A stretch of 64,000 bases of DNA from Eubacterium sp. AF36-5BH (GTDB lineage Bacteria; Bacillota; Clostridia; Lachnospirales; Lachnospiraceae): assembly GCF_003460505.1 (NCBI RefSeq), contig NZ_QTVG01000002.1, forward strand, positions 1-64,000, given 5' to 3'. The translations under genes and the position numbers were made by a program. Of the stretch, positions 42,829-51,252 are shown in pieces. A model generated the notes under the pieces. It had not been told where the DNA came from and did no database searches. It saw only the letters and a program-made list of their open reading frames with translations. Every line of letters begins with the position of its first letter. Position 1 is the stretch's first letter.

Positions 42829-45150
42829 ATGGAAAAAAATACATATCCGGTAGAAAGCTGGAAAGTTACAGAGAAAAAATTTTTAAAAGAATGGAATTAT
42901 AGAAATGAGACAACATTTGCTCTTTCTAATGGATATATCGGTACAAGAGGAACTTTTGATGAAGGTTATCCTTTTACAGTAGATGAAGGTTTAGAGGGAA
43001 ACTTTATTAATGGTTTCTATGAAAGTGAGAATATAAGATATGGCGAGTGGAATTTTGGATTCCCTAAAAAAAGCCAATCATTACTTAACCTTCCTAATCT
43101 AAAAAAGACAACTCTCATATTTGATGATGAACCATTTGATTTATTTACAGGAGAAATCAAAGAATATGAGAGAAGCCTTTTGATGGAGGACGGTGAAGTT
43201 ATAAGAAATGTTTACTGGAAATCACCTAAAGGCAAAGAAGTAAAAGTAACTTTTAAAAGATTAGTGTCTTTTAGTGATAAGAATTTAATGGGTATACAGA
43301 TTAAATTTACACCATTAAATTTCAGTGGAAAAGTTAAGATAAATTCATTCTTTGATGGAGCAGTGGAAAATCACACAAGCACTACAAACCCATTAATTGA
43401 TTATGGCCCTTATGGAAAACATTTAATTCCAAGAGGACTTGATGTTAAGGGTGACACACTTATATATGAAGCAGAAGTGAAAAATAACAAATTTACAATG
43501 GCATGTGGAAGTGTTTGTAAGTGTGGTGGAAAAATTACAGATAAAGATATTCAGGAAGAAACTGCTGTTGTTACATATCAATTAGATGTAACAGAGAATG
43601 AAGAATATACTTTTGAAAAAATCATAGCTTATTCATCTGACTTAGATATGGATAAAGACAAGTTATATGGCTTTATTCAGGAAAAATTAGAAAAAGGAAA
43701 TGAATTAGGTTTTGACGGCTTAGAAAAATTACAAAAAGAATACATGCAGGAGTTCTGGAAGAAGGCTGACATTAAGATTGAAGGCGATGATCAGTTACAG
43801 CAGGGTATCAGATTTAATTTGTTCCACATTATGCAGTCAGCAGGTCGTGATGGTAGAACAGGTATGGGCGCCAAAGGTTTAAGTGGTGAAGGTTATGAAG
43901 GTCACTACTTTTGGGATACAGAAATGTATGTACTACCTGTTTTCATTTACACTGACGCAGAACTTGCAAAACAGTTATTAACTTACAGATATGATACTTT
44001 AGATGCGGCAAGAGATAGAGCTAGAATTCTCGGTCACACAAAGGGAGCATTATATCCATGGAGAACAATTAATGGAGAGGAAGCGTCAACATATTTTCCA
44101 CTTGGTACAGCACAGTATCATATAAACGGTGATATTGCCTATGCTTACAAATTGTATTTTGATATTACAGGAGACTATGACTTCTTAATTGAAAAAGGAG
44201 CAGAAGTTTTAATTGAAACAGCAAGAGTATGGGCAGATGTTGGCTGTTTTGCAGAGTGCAAGGATAATAAATATTGCATTTGTGCAGTAACAGGACCTGA
44301 CGAATATAACGCAATTGTAGATAACAATTTCTACACTAACTTAATTGCCAGAGAAAATTTAAGAAGTGCAGTTTGGGCTTTAAATAAAGTAAAAGAATTA
44401 GATAAGGAAGCTTACAACAAGTTAGTTAAGAAGTTAGATTTCAGTGAAGATGAAGTTGAGTATTGGGAAAGAATTATTGAGAATATGTATTTCCCATACG
44501 ATGAAAAATTGCAGATTTATCCACAGGATGACGGCTTCCTTATGAGAAAGCCATGGGATGAAAGTAAGATACCTGAAGAAAAGAGACATTTGCTTTATGA
44601 AAATTATCATCCACTGTTTGTTTACAGACAGAAGATGGCTAAGCAGGCAGATGCAATTCTTGGTATGTTACTTTACAGCAATTACTTTACTAACGAAGAG
44701 TTAAAGAGAAATTATGATTTTTATCAGACAGTTACATTGCATCATTCATCTTTATCAACATGTATTTTTGGAATTTTGGCAAGTCAGATTGGATATGATG
44801 ATGAAGCATATAAATATTTCTCACAGTCTGCAACAATGGACTTAGAGGATATGCATAACAACTTTTATGCAGGTATCCATGCTGCAAACATGGCAGGTAC
44901 ATGGCAGGGTATTGTATTTGGTTTTGCAGGCGTAAGATCAAACAGAGGTTATTTAGAAATTAATCCAAAGATTCCAAATCAGTGGAACTCTTATGAATTT
45001 AATATTCAATATAAGGGAAGTGATTTAAGCATAAAGATTACAAAAGAGGATGTAACTTATCAGTTACTTAATGATGTGGAAATCAGTTTTGAAAGTTTAG
45101 GTGAAAGCCTGACATTGAAGAAAGGAGAAAAATATGTACAAAAAATATAA
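42829..45150 (+). CDS. GH65 glycoside phosphorylase
   Basis: The 773-residue enzyme matches GH65 disaccharide phosphorylases such as maltose, kojibiose or nigerose phosphorylase. It has an N-terminal beta-sandwich (NETTFALSNGYIGTRGTFDE), a helical linker, an (alpha/alpha)6 barrel with FWDTEMYVLPVF, and the general acid E492 in VTGPDEYN. The position after GPDEY is Asn where His is common, which may bear on specificity. It should cut an imported alpha-glucobiose with phosphate to give beta-glucose-1-phosphate plus glucose. The HAD gene overlaps its last 17 bases. Confidence 0.9.
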   Translation: MEKNTYPVESWKVTEKKFLKEWNYRNETTFALSNGYIGTRGTFDEGYPFTVDEGLEGNFINGFYESENIRYGEWNFGFPKKSQSLLNLPNLKKTTLIFDDEPFDLFTGEIKEYERSLLMEDGEVIRNVYWKSPKGKEVKVTFKRLVSFSDKNLMGIQIKFTPLNFSGKVKINSFFDGAVENHTSTTNPLIDYGPYGKHLIPRGLDVKGDTLIYEAEVKNNKFTMACGSVCKCGGKITDKDIQEETAVVTYQLDVTENEEYTFEKIIAYSSDLDMDKDKLYGFIQEKLEKGNELGFDGLEKLQKEYMQEFWKKADIKIEGDDQLQQGIRFNLFHIMQSAGRDGRTGMGAKGLSGEGYEGHYFWDTEMYVLPVFIYTDAELAKQLLTYRYDTLDAARDRARILGHTKGALYPWRTINGEEASTYFPLGTAQYHINGDIAYAYKLYFDITGDYDFLIEKGAEVLIETARVWADVGCFAECKDNKYCICAVTGPDEYNAIVDNNFYTNLIARENLRSAVWALNKVKELDKEAYNKLVKKLDFSEDEVEYWERIIENMYFPYDEKLQIYPQDDGFLMRKPWDESKIPEEKRHLLYENYHPLFVYRQKMAKQADAILGMLLYSNYFTNEELKRNYDFYQTVTLHHSSLSTCIFGILASQIGYDDEAYKYFSQSATMDLEDMHNNFYAGIHAANMAGTWQGIVFGFAGVRSNRGYLEINPKIPNQWNSYEFNIQYKGSDLSIKITKEDVTYQLLNDVEISFESLGESLTLKKGEKYVQKI

Positions 45151-46000
45151 AGCCATATTTTTCGATTGGGACGGAACAGCAGTTATGTCAAGACAGGCAC
45201 CTGTGGAAGAAACAGTTCAGGCAATGAAACCGCTTCTACAGAAAGGCATAAAATTAATCATTGTTAGTGGAACTACATACGATAAGATTGCCGGTGGAGA
45301 AATTCATAAGTATTTTACAAAAGAAGAAAATGAAAATCTTTATTTAGGTTTAGGCAGAGGTGCTTTTAATTACCAAATGGTTGATGGTAAGCCGGAAGTT
45401 TTTGCAGACTGTATTCCAAAGGATGAAGATTTGCTAAAAATACATGATATATGTTATCAGGTTCACAGATATCTGTTAAAAGAATATGGCTTGAAAACTG
45501 ATATAGTTTTTTCAAGACCCAATTACTGCAAAATTGATTTAATGGTAGAAGATTTACGTGGTGATCAGTTATTTATGCAGGCAGATGAAATGTCAAAATT
45601 AAAAACACTTCTTAGTGACCATGGTTTAAAAAATGGTTTAAGAGATTTAATTGACATTTCAGAAAAAATCGGAAAAGAAAATGGCATGGAAGTGTCAGCT
45701 ACATGTGATGCAAAATATTTGGAAGTTGGTATTTCATGTAAAAGCGACAATGTTGATACTATTTTTGAAGAAATTTCTAAGGAAGGCATTTTGCCTGAGG
45801 ATTGTTCATTTTGGGGTGATGAATATGTTGGCATAGAAGAAGGCTTGTATGGAAGTGACAGTTTTATGCTAACAGAAAAAACAAAGAATGGTGATTTCTT
45901 TGACGTATCATTACTTGAAGGAACAAGACCTGAAAAGATTCAGGTAGTAGGCGGTAGCGTTGATACATTTATCAATTTCCTAAAAGAGCAGAATCAGTAG
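45134..46000 (+). CDS. HAD-superfamily (IIB/Cof-like) phosphatase
   Basis: The 288-residue protein starts YKAIFFDWDGTAVMSRQAPV with HAD motif I. It continues through LIIVSGTTYDKI (motif II) and a long cap domain, and has CSFWGDEYVGIEEGLYGSD where motif IV is expected. It overlaps the GH65 gene, so it probably handles a sugar phosphate from phosphorolysis. It is not a standard beta-phosphoglucomutase, whose motifs differ. The substrate is unknown. Confidence 0.78.
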   Translation: MYKKYKAIFFDWDGTAVMSRQAPVEETVQAMKPLLQKGIKLIIVSGTTYDKIAGGEIHKYFTKEENENLYLGLGRGAFNYQMVDGKPEVFADCIPKDEDLLKIHDICYQVHRYLLKEYGLKTDIVFSRPNYCKIDLMVEDLRGDQLFMQADEMSKLKTLLSDHGLKNGLRDLIDISEKIGKENGMEVSATCDAKYLEVGISCKSDNVDTIFEEISKEGILPEDCSFWGDEYVGIEEGLYGSDSFMLTEKTKNGDFFDVSLLEGTRPEKIQVVGGSVDTFINFLKEQNQ

Positions 46001-46131
46001 TAATCAAGAGTAAAATTGATAAGAACAAAAGATAAAAAGAACTGATAAAAGTCAGAATACATAAGAAAAATAAACAGGAATAAATGAATTGTAACAATGG
46101 TTTAATTGTTAGTTATAAAAGGAGCGAAACG

Positions 46132-46860
46132 ATGAAAATTATCATAGCAGATGATTACAAGGACATGAGTAGAAAAGCAGCTAATTATTTGTCAGCACAG
46201 GTGATTTTAAAGCCGGGCTCAGTAATTGGTTTGGCAACAGGTGAGACTCCTATTGGAACATATAATCAGCTTGTAAACTGGTACAAAAAAGGTGATATAG
46301 ATTTTTCTCAGACAAAAACTGTTAATCTGGATGAATACAAGGGCTTAGAGGGAACTCACGAACAAAGCTACAGATTCTTTATGAATGAAAATCTTTTTGA
46401 CAGAATTAATATTGATAAGAAAAATACATATTTACCAAACGGTATGGCAGAAGACGAAGAAGCTGAATGTGAACGCTACAACGGCATCATTGAAAAGTTA
46501 GGTGGCATTGACATGCAATTATTAGGAATTGGCTTAAATGGTCACATAGGTTTTAATGAACCGGGCGAATCATTTGAGAAGATGACACATTGTGTTGAAC
46601 TTACTCAAAGTACAAAAGATGCAAATCAGAGACTTTTCAAACCGGGAGAAAAAGTGCCTGAAAAGGCATTTACAATGGGAATCAAGTCAATTATGCAGTC
46701 AAAGCATATTTTACTTATTGCCAGCGGAGCCAACAAGGCTGAGATTGTTAAGGAAGCTTTCTTTGGACCTGTAACTCCAAAGGTACCGGCATCAATTTTA
46801 CAGTTACATAATCATGTAACAGTTATTGTAGATAAAGATGCTGCTAAGTATATTCAATAA
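46132..46860 (+). CDS. nagB: Glucosamine-6-phosphate deaminase
   Basis: The start at 46132 follows AAAAGGAG; the open frame extends to 46084 without a site. The 242-residue enzyme converts GlcN-6-P to fructose-6-P and ammonia. Motifs are GLATGETPIGTYNQL, VNLDEYKGL with the proton-relay Asp, GIGLNGHIGFNEPG with the catalytic His and Glu, and IASGANKAEIVKEAFFGP. nagA is not adjacent. It may be its own transcript, as 131 bases separate it from the HAD gene. Confidence 0.96.
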   Translation: MKIIIADDYKDMSRKAANYLSAQVILKPGSVIGLATGETPIGTYNQLVNWYKKGDIDFSQTKTVNLDEYKGLEGTHEQSYRFFMNENLFDRINIDKKNTYLPNGMAEDEEAECERYNGIIEKLGGIDMQLLGIGLNGHIGFNEPGESFEKMTHCVELTQSTKDANQRLFKPGEKVPEKAFTMGIKSIMQSKHILLIASGANKAEIVKEAFFGPVTPKVPASILQLHNHVTVIVDKDAAKYIQ

Positions 46861-47000
46861 TTTACTTATAGAGAAAATTTGTTTAATCAAACAAATAATA
46901 ATTACATAAGATAAAATAGCATAAAGTGAAATCTACAAGGAAAGTGTATTTCATAAAGTGAAATTCGCAAAAGAATATTTCAAAAAAGTGTATTTCATAA

Positions 47001-47050
47001 AAAGGGATTAGCCACTGTTAGTTTGTTTAACAATGGCTAATCCCTTTTAA
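47001..47050. terminator. Bidirectional terminator
   Basis: AAAGGGATTAGCCACTGTTA pairs with TAACAATGGCTAATCCCTTT with one mismatch, giving a 20-base stem with flanking A and T runs. It lies between nagB (+) and the MATE exporter (-). Confidence 0.92.
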
Positions 47051-47057
47051 TATGTAA

Positions 47058-47172
47058 TGGAAATTCTTCGAGAATTTCCGTTATTCCAATAAAGACACAC
47101 TTAGGTGTGAAAATAAATTAGTTGCGATTAAGTACGCATCCAGTGTGAAGAACATCGCAAGGGATGTTTTGT
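47058..47172 (+). repeat. Possible diverged copy E of the dispersed hairpin repeat
   Basis: It has the same plan as copy D. A first hairpin (GGAAATTCT with AGAATTTCC, 47059-47079) is followed by a middle block containing GTTGCGATTAAGTACGCATCC, and it ends in GAACATCGCAAGGGATGTTTTG. The last hairpin is weaker and the sequence is well diverged, so membership is uncertain. It lies at the 3' end of the MATE gene. Confidence 0.4.
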
Positions 47173-47189
47173 GTTGTAAAAATTAACTT

Positions 47190-48518
47190 TTAGTAATGAT
47201 ATACTTTTCGTTTGTTAATAAAGAAGAAGGCTGTAAAGCACAATGTTAAAAGTTCTGCAACAGCAACGGCAATCCAAATACCGTTAATTCCAAATAGGAT
47301 TGGAAGTGTCATTACAACAATAATCTGAAATACCAGTGTTCTTAAGAAAGAAATAGTAGCTGATATTAGACCGTTGTTTAGTGCTGTAAAGAATGAAGAA
47401 CCATATATATTAAAGCCGTTAACAAGGAATGTAAGGCAATAAATTCTGAAACCATGAACTGTTAGGGCAAACAAATCCTTGTCATAACCTACAAAAAGTT
47501 TAGACAATGGTGATGCTATTGAAAAAGAAAGAATCGTTAAACATACACCACATATGCTAATAAATGACAGACTTTTTTTAAATAGATTTTTTAGCTCAAT
47601 ATGGTTCTTGGCACCGTAATGATAACTTACAATTGGAGCACTACCAATTGAGTAGCCGATAAATATAGCAGCGAATATAAAGTTTACATACATAATAGTT
47701 CCGTATGCTGCAATCCCGTCTTCACCTGCAAATTTCATAAGCTGCAAATTGTATAAGGAATTAACAACGGAGCTTGATAAATTAGTCATTAATTCTGATG
47801 AACCATTTGTGCACGCTTTAAGCAAAATTCTTCCTGAAAAAACAGGTTTGCCAAGTCTTAGCAAACTTGAGTTTTTTCTTGAAAAATAAATAATAGGAAC
47901 AAGCCCACCAATAAATTCACCACAAACTGTTGCACAAGCAGCACCGGCAACGCCCATTTGCAAAATGTAAATAAACACAAAATCAAGAATCATGTTAGTA
48001 ACTCCCGCAGACACGATTACGCACAAGCCAAGCTTTGGCTTAGCAGCAGTTACAAAGAAACTTTGAAATACATTTTGAAGCATAAATGCAGTTAATGAAA
48101 TAAAAGAAATTCTTCCGTAAATCAAACAGTTGTTAAGCAGGTCACCTGTGGCACCAAGAGCAATGGCGATTGGCTTAACTAAGAAAAATCCTAATATTGA
48201 AACAACAATGCCGCCAATTAAAGCTGTATAAACAAGCATTGAAAAGTATTCATTAGCTTTTTTCTTCTGACCTTTACCAAGGGTTGCTGCCACAATGGCA
48301 CTACCACCTGTACCAATCATAAAGCCCAGCGCAGAAAGTCCCATCATAAGTGGCATAATAAGATTGACAGATGCAAAGGCGGTTTTCCCAACAAAGTTAG
48401 ATACGAAAAGCCCGTCTACAACACTGTAAATAGATGTAAAAATCATCATAACAATTGATGGTAGTACGAATCTAAATAATTTTTTATAAGTAAAATGATC
48501 TGATAATTGTATATTCAT
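47190..48518 (-). CDS. MATE-family multidrug efflux transporter
   Basis: The 442-residue protein has twelve hydrophobic helices in two halves. Its MATE patterns are FVLPSIVMMIFTSIYSVVDG, then MPLMMGLSALGFMIGTGGSA and, in the second half, YSIGSAPIVSYHYGAKN. It probably expels cationic drugs in exchange for Na+ or H+. It follows a MarR regulator by 24 bases on the same strand and is likely repressed by it. Confidence 0.92.
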   Translation of the reverse strand: MNIQLSDHFTYKKLFRFVLPSIVMMIFTSIYSVVDGLFVSNFVGKTAFASVNLIMPLMMGLSALGFMIGTGGSAIVAATLGKGQKKKANEYFSMLVYTALIGGIVVSILGFFLVKPIAIALGATGDLLNNCLIYGRISFISLTAFMLQNVFQSFFVTAAKPKLGLCVIVSAGVTNMILDFVFIYILQMGVAGAACATVCGEFIGGLVPIIYFSRKNSSLLRLGKPVFSGRILLKACTNGSSELMTNLSSSVVNSLYNLQLMKFAGEDGIAAYGTIMYVNFIFAAIFIGYSIGSAPIVSYHYGAKNHIELKNLFKKSLSFISICGVCLTILSFSIASPLSKLFVGYDKDLFALTVHGFRIYCLTFLVNGFNIYGSSFFTALNNGLISATISFLRTLVFQIIVVMTLPILFGINGIWIAVAVAELLTLCFTAFFFINKRKVYHY

Positions 48519-48652
48519 GTTTTCTCCTAAATAATAATTTGGTTAAAGCTTAGAGATACTGTCTTTTAAAGCCTGACAGTAGTCGTTAAAAAGTTTCAAC
48601 ATTAAGTTGCATTCATCTTTCTTCATACAGGAAAAAGCTTTATTTTCCATAG

Positions 48653-48991
48653 CTATGAGAGGAAAGATTTTTTTTCACAAAACTGTCTGCCCTTTGGGGT
48701 AAGGTAAATGTGCATTTGTCGTCCCTTACCACTGGTTAAGGTTAAAAAATCATCTTTTTCCAATCTACGGATAGATGAATTGATTGTCTGTTTTGACATT
48801 GAAAGCATAGTGCTTAGGTCTTTTTGCAGGCAACCGTCACCTGTTTCGCAAATAGTATATAAGATTACAAATCCGCTATCAGATAATCCAAGCTCCAAAG
48901 CTATGTCATGATAGATGCCATCAAAAGTCTGATAAATTCTGTTAAATGCCATTAAGTTAGGGCTGATATATGCTTTATTAAATTGTTCCAT
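48653..48991 (-). CDS. MarR-family regulator, C terminus cut by a homopolymer frameshift
   Basis: The start at 48991 has AAAGGAGT upstream. The 112 residues include the winged helix-turn-helix (LQKDLSTMLSMSKQTINSSIRRLEK, given here in parts: LQKDLSTMLSMSKQ, TINSSIRRLEK) and the wing GKGRQMHIYLTPKG. After FCEKK the frame ends in an A run of eight (48668-48675). In the next frame the missing dimerisation helix continues as IFPLIAMENKAFSCMKK and DSISKL, stopping at 48543. One lost A explains this. The full gene would span 48543-48991. Without the last helix dimerisation and MATE repression may fail. Confidence 0.82.
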   Translation of the reverse strand: MEQFNKAYISPNLMAFNRIYQTFDGIYHDIALELGLSDSGFVILYTICETGDGCLQKDLSTMLSMSKQTINSSIRRLEKDDFLTLTSGKGRQMHIYLTPKGRQFCEKKSFLS

Positions 48992-49089
48992 AACAATACT
49001 CCTTTGCAATTGTAACTAAATCTTATTAATAAATAAGTTAGGTAAAATAATTTAAAATATTTGCATTTATAAAAATAAATAGGCTTAAT

Positions 49090-49134
49090 AAGTCCGAAAT
49101 CATACTTTACACATTCTAGTACGATTTCGGACTT
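49090..49134. promoter_or_regulatory. Perfect 12-bp inverted repeat between divergent marR genes
   Basis: AAGTCCGAAATC (49090-49101) pairs with GATTTCGGACTT (49123-49134), and inner ATACT/AGTAC pairs extend it. There is no T-tract. It lies upstream of the leftward MarR/MATE operon and could be a regulator-binding site or a hairpin in its 5' leader. Confidence 0.55.
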
Positions 49135-49173
49135 GTGTCAACTATTATGTTTTAGTAAATCACTAATTTTTTC

Positions 49174-49235
49174 TTGACCAAATATATAAAATAGTATATA
49201 TTATTTAAATAAATAGTTCACAAAGTGAACTATTT
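49174..49235 (+). promoter_or_regulatory. Promoter with overlapping palindromic operator for the rightward MarR gene
   Basis: TTGACC (49174-49179), a 17-base spacer and TATATT (49197-49202) form a near-consensus housekeeping promoter. Just downstream, AAATAGTTCAC (49211-49221) and GTGAACTATTT (49225-49235) form a perfect 11-base palindrome around AAA, where the transcript should start. Size and placement fit a MarR dimer site for autorepression. Confidence 0.72.
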
Positions 49236-49265
49236 TAAAAAGAAAGAAATAGGAAGTAACAGAAA

Positions 49266-49697
49266 ATGAAAGATAAAAATTGGAAAGACATGATAGAAAA
49301 ACATGGAGAGCTTAGATTCTTCAGTAGTATGGCAATAAAGAAAGCCCACAAAGGTCAGAGTACATCAGCACAGGAATTGGATGTGCTGTTTAGAGTTGCC
49401 TTGTCCAAAGAAAAGGTAACACCCGGTTACTTAAAAGATGCAATGGGCATAAGTAAAACAATCATAAGCAGATTAATAGAGCAACTAGAGAGCAAGCAGC
49501 TTATAGAAAAAATCCACACAAATGAGGATAAAAGAAGTTATACATTGATAATAACTGAAAAAGGAAAAAAAGAAATTGATGATATGTATTACTATTATTT
49601 AAATCCACTATATGCATTAAAGGAAAATATGGCGGAGGAAGAATTTGAACAATTATTCAAACTAATAAAACAGGCAAATAGTATATTGGCAAAATAA
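49266..49697 (+). CDS. MarR-family transcriptional regulator
   Basis: The 143-residue winged-helix protein has a helical N terminus, the recognition segment GYLKDAMGISKTIISRLIEQ, the wing IHTNEDKRSYTLIITEKG, and a C-terminal dimerisation helix (EEFEQLFKLIKQANS). Likely ligands are phenolic or lipophilic compounds. The palindrome in its promoter is its probable own site. The next gene on the strand is a FUSC-type membrane protein, which may be its target. Confidence 0.88.
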   Translation: MKDKNWKDMIEKHGELRFFSSMAIKKAHKGQSTSAQELDVLFRVALSKEKVTPGYLKDAMGISKTIISRLIEQLESKQLIEKIHTNEDKRSYTLIITEKGKKEIDDMYYYYLNPLYALKENMAEEEFEQLFKLIKQANSILAK

Positions 49698-49730
49698 ACC
49701 GCCAACAATATAAAATCGAAAATATAAACA

Positions 49731-49867
49731 AAATCTGCGGTTAATAAAAATTAAAGAAAGTGCTTGGAACCCGTCGGTTCATCAAGGTAGCGTAGTCGGC
49801 TTGATAGAACCACTACGAGGTGGAAGCAGCGGGAGCGTGGTTTCGTAATTTTATTAGACGCAGATTT
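49731..49867 (+). ncRNA. GC-rich structured element with long closing stem (candidate ncRNA or mobile-element relic)
   Basis: The outer arms AAATCTGCG...TAATAAAA (49731-49752) and TTTTATTAGACGCAGATTT (49849-49867) pair almost fully. Inside is an unusually GC-rich core. There GGTTC-ATCAAG (49776-49786) pairs with CTTGAT-A-GAACC (49800-49811), and CCAC pairs with GTGG around TACGA; GCAGCGGGAGCGTGG follows. No ORF covers it. It lies between the MarR gene and the FUSC gene. I cannot match it to a known riboswitch. A right-end guide-RNA relic of an IS200/IS605-like element is one option; a stand-alone RNA is another. Confidence 0.5.
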
Positions 49868-49967
49868 GGAAATAGTTTAATTTTAGCAAATACAAATTGG
49901 CAATAGCTAAATTTTATTAGCCGTGGATTAGTTAAAAGTTGTTAAACATAAATGAAAGGAACAGAAG

Positions 49968-51032
49968 ATGACATTTTATCAGGAATTACAGTTAAGCTCA
50001 ACAGGCTCAAAACAATTAATAAAAAACACAACAGACAAAAAAGAAAAAACACGACACATTTTAATTTATAATTTCAAAGTATATTTGGTTGTAGCATTTT
50101 GCTTTTTGGTAGTAACAGCATTTAGCATGATTTTTGGAAATGACAACAGTGTGCCGGGAGTTGTGGTACTTCTTGCAATACTTGTGTTGCGACAGGCAGA
50201 TTTTGGAATAAAAACAACCCATGGACTAATCTCAATAGCCGGGATATTTGCAATATTAATAGTCGGTCCAAGGTTAAGCAACATGGTTGATCCGTTTACA
50301 GCCTTTCTTATTAATATTGTTTGCATATTTTTACTAATGATGTTTGGATGCCATAATGTAATAATGTACAATCATTCAACTTTTGTACTGGGATATTTAT
50401 TACTTCAAGGTTACGATGTCGCAGGAAAAAGTTATCAGTTACGTGTAGTCAGCCTTGTTGTAGGTATGCTAATTTGTATGGGGGTTTTTTATAAAAATCA
50501 GAAAAACAGACCTCATAAAAGAGGTTTTATGGATATTTTTAGAGAATTCAATATACACTCTGCTAGAAATAACTGGTATTTAAAATTAACACTTACAGTT
50601 TCAACAGCAATGTTAATTATTAATCTTTTAAATATACCAAGGGCAATGTGGGTAGGAATTGCCTGCATGTCAGTATGTGTTCCGTTTTCCAGTGACATTG
50701 CACCAAAGGCAAAGAAAAGAGCACCATTTAACATTGTGGGCAGCCTAATATTTGTTGCCCTTTACTATGCACTTCCTAAATGGGTACATCCATACATTGG
50801 AATTATAGGTGGAATTGGTGTTGGTTATTCAGCCGGCTATTCATGGCAGACAGTTTACAATACATTTGGAGCGTTGTATATTGCCTCTGGAATTTTCGGT
50901 GTAAAGACAGCAGTATTGTTAAGAATTTGTGCAAATATTTTTGCTTCATTATATACAGTTTTGTTTGACCATGTATTTAATAATGTATTTTCATATATAA
51001 AAAATAGAAAAGAAAATTTAATAACGGAATAA
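49968..51032 (+). CDS. FUSC-family (aromatic acid exporter-like) membrane protein
   Basis: The 354-residue protein has two sets of about five to six short hydrophobic helices around a hydrophilic stretch (QKNRPHKRGFMDIFREFNIHSARNN). The second half contains MWVGIACMSVCVPFSSD, then KKRAPFNIVGSLIFVALYYAL, the conserved FUSC pattern. Relatives export aromatic carboxylates or fusaric acid. The MarR gene upstream suggests drug or phenolic-acid response. AAAGGAAC precedes the ATG. Confidence 0.8.
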   Translation: MTFYQELQLSSTGSKQLIKNTTDKKEKTRHILIYNFKVYLVVAFCFLVVTAFSMIFGNDNSVPGVVVLLAILVLRQADFGIKTTHGLISIAGIFAILIVGPRLSNMVDPFTAFLINIVCIFLLMMFGCHNVIMYNHSTFVLGYLLLQGYDVAGKSYQLRVVSLVVGMLICMGVFYKNQKNRPHKRGFMDIFREFNIHSARNNWYLKLTLTVSTAMLIINLLNIPRAMWVGIACMSVCVPFSSDIAPKAKKRAPFNIVGSLIFVALYYALPKWVHPYIGIIGGIGVGYSAGYSWQTVYNTFGALYIASGIFGVKTAVLLRICANIFASLYTVLFDHVFNNVFSYIKNRKENLITE

Positions 51033-51189
51033 CAATGCTTAAAACAAAAAATATAGATGTATAATTAAGAAATTTAAGAGAAGAAAAATTCGAATTAGAA
51101 TAATAACAAAGTATAGTTTAATATAAAATAGTTGAAAGTGATAATTACAAAAGTTTCCAAATCGAATATATTTTAGCAGGTATAAACTG

Positions 51190-51252
51190 ACTCCTTTTAT
51201 TAAGAATAATAATTAGATAAATAAAAGTTATTCTTAGTAAAAGGAGTTTTTT
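51190..51252 (+). promoter_or_regulatory. 20-bp-stem terminator overlapping the PTS gene ribosome site
   Basis: The arm 51190-51209 (starting ACTCCTTTTATTAAG) pairs with 51228-51247 (ending AAAAGGAGT) over 20 bases with one G-U. A six-T run follows and touches the ATG at 51253. The only ribosome site, AAAGGAG, lies in the 3' arm. The RNA would thus block both elongation and translation unless the hairpin is opened, as in antiterminator-controlled PTS genes. No clear RAT site was found. Confidence 0.72.

Noticed and set aside
49731..49867. tRNA or T-box leader
   Set aside because: No cloverleaf, no TTCGA arm with acceptor stem, and no AGGGTGGNACCGCG T-box sequence.
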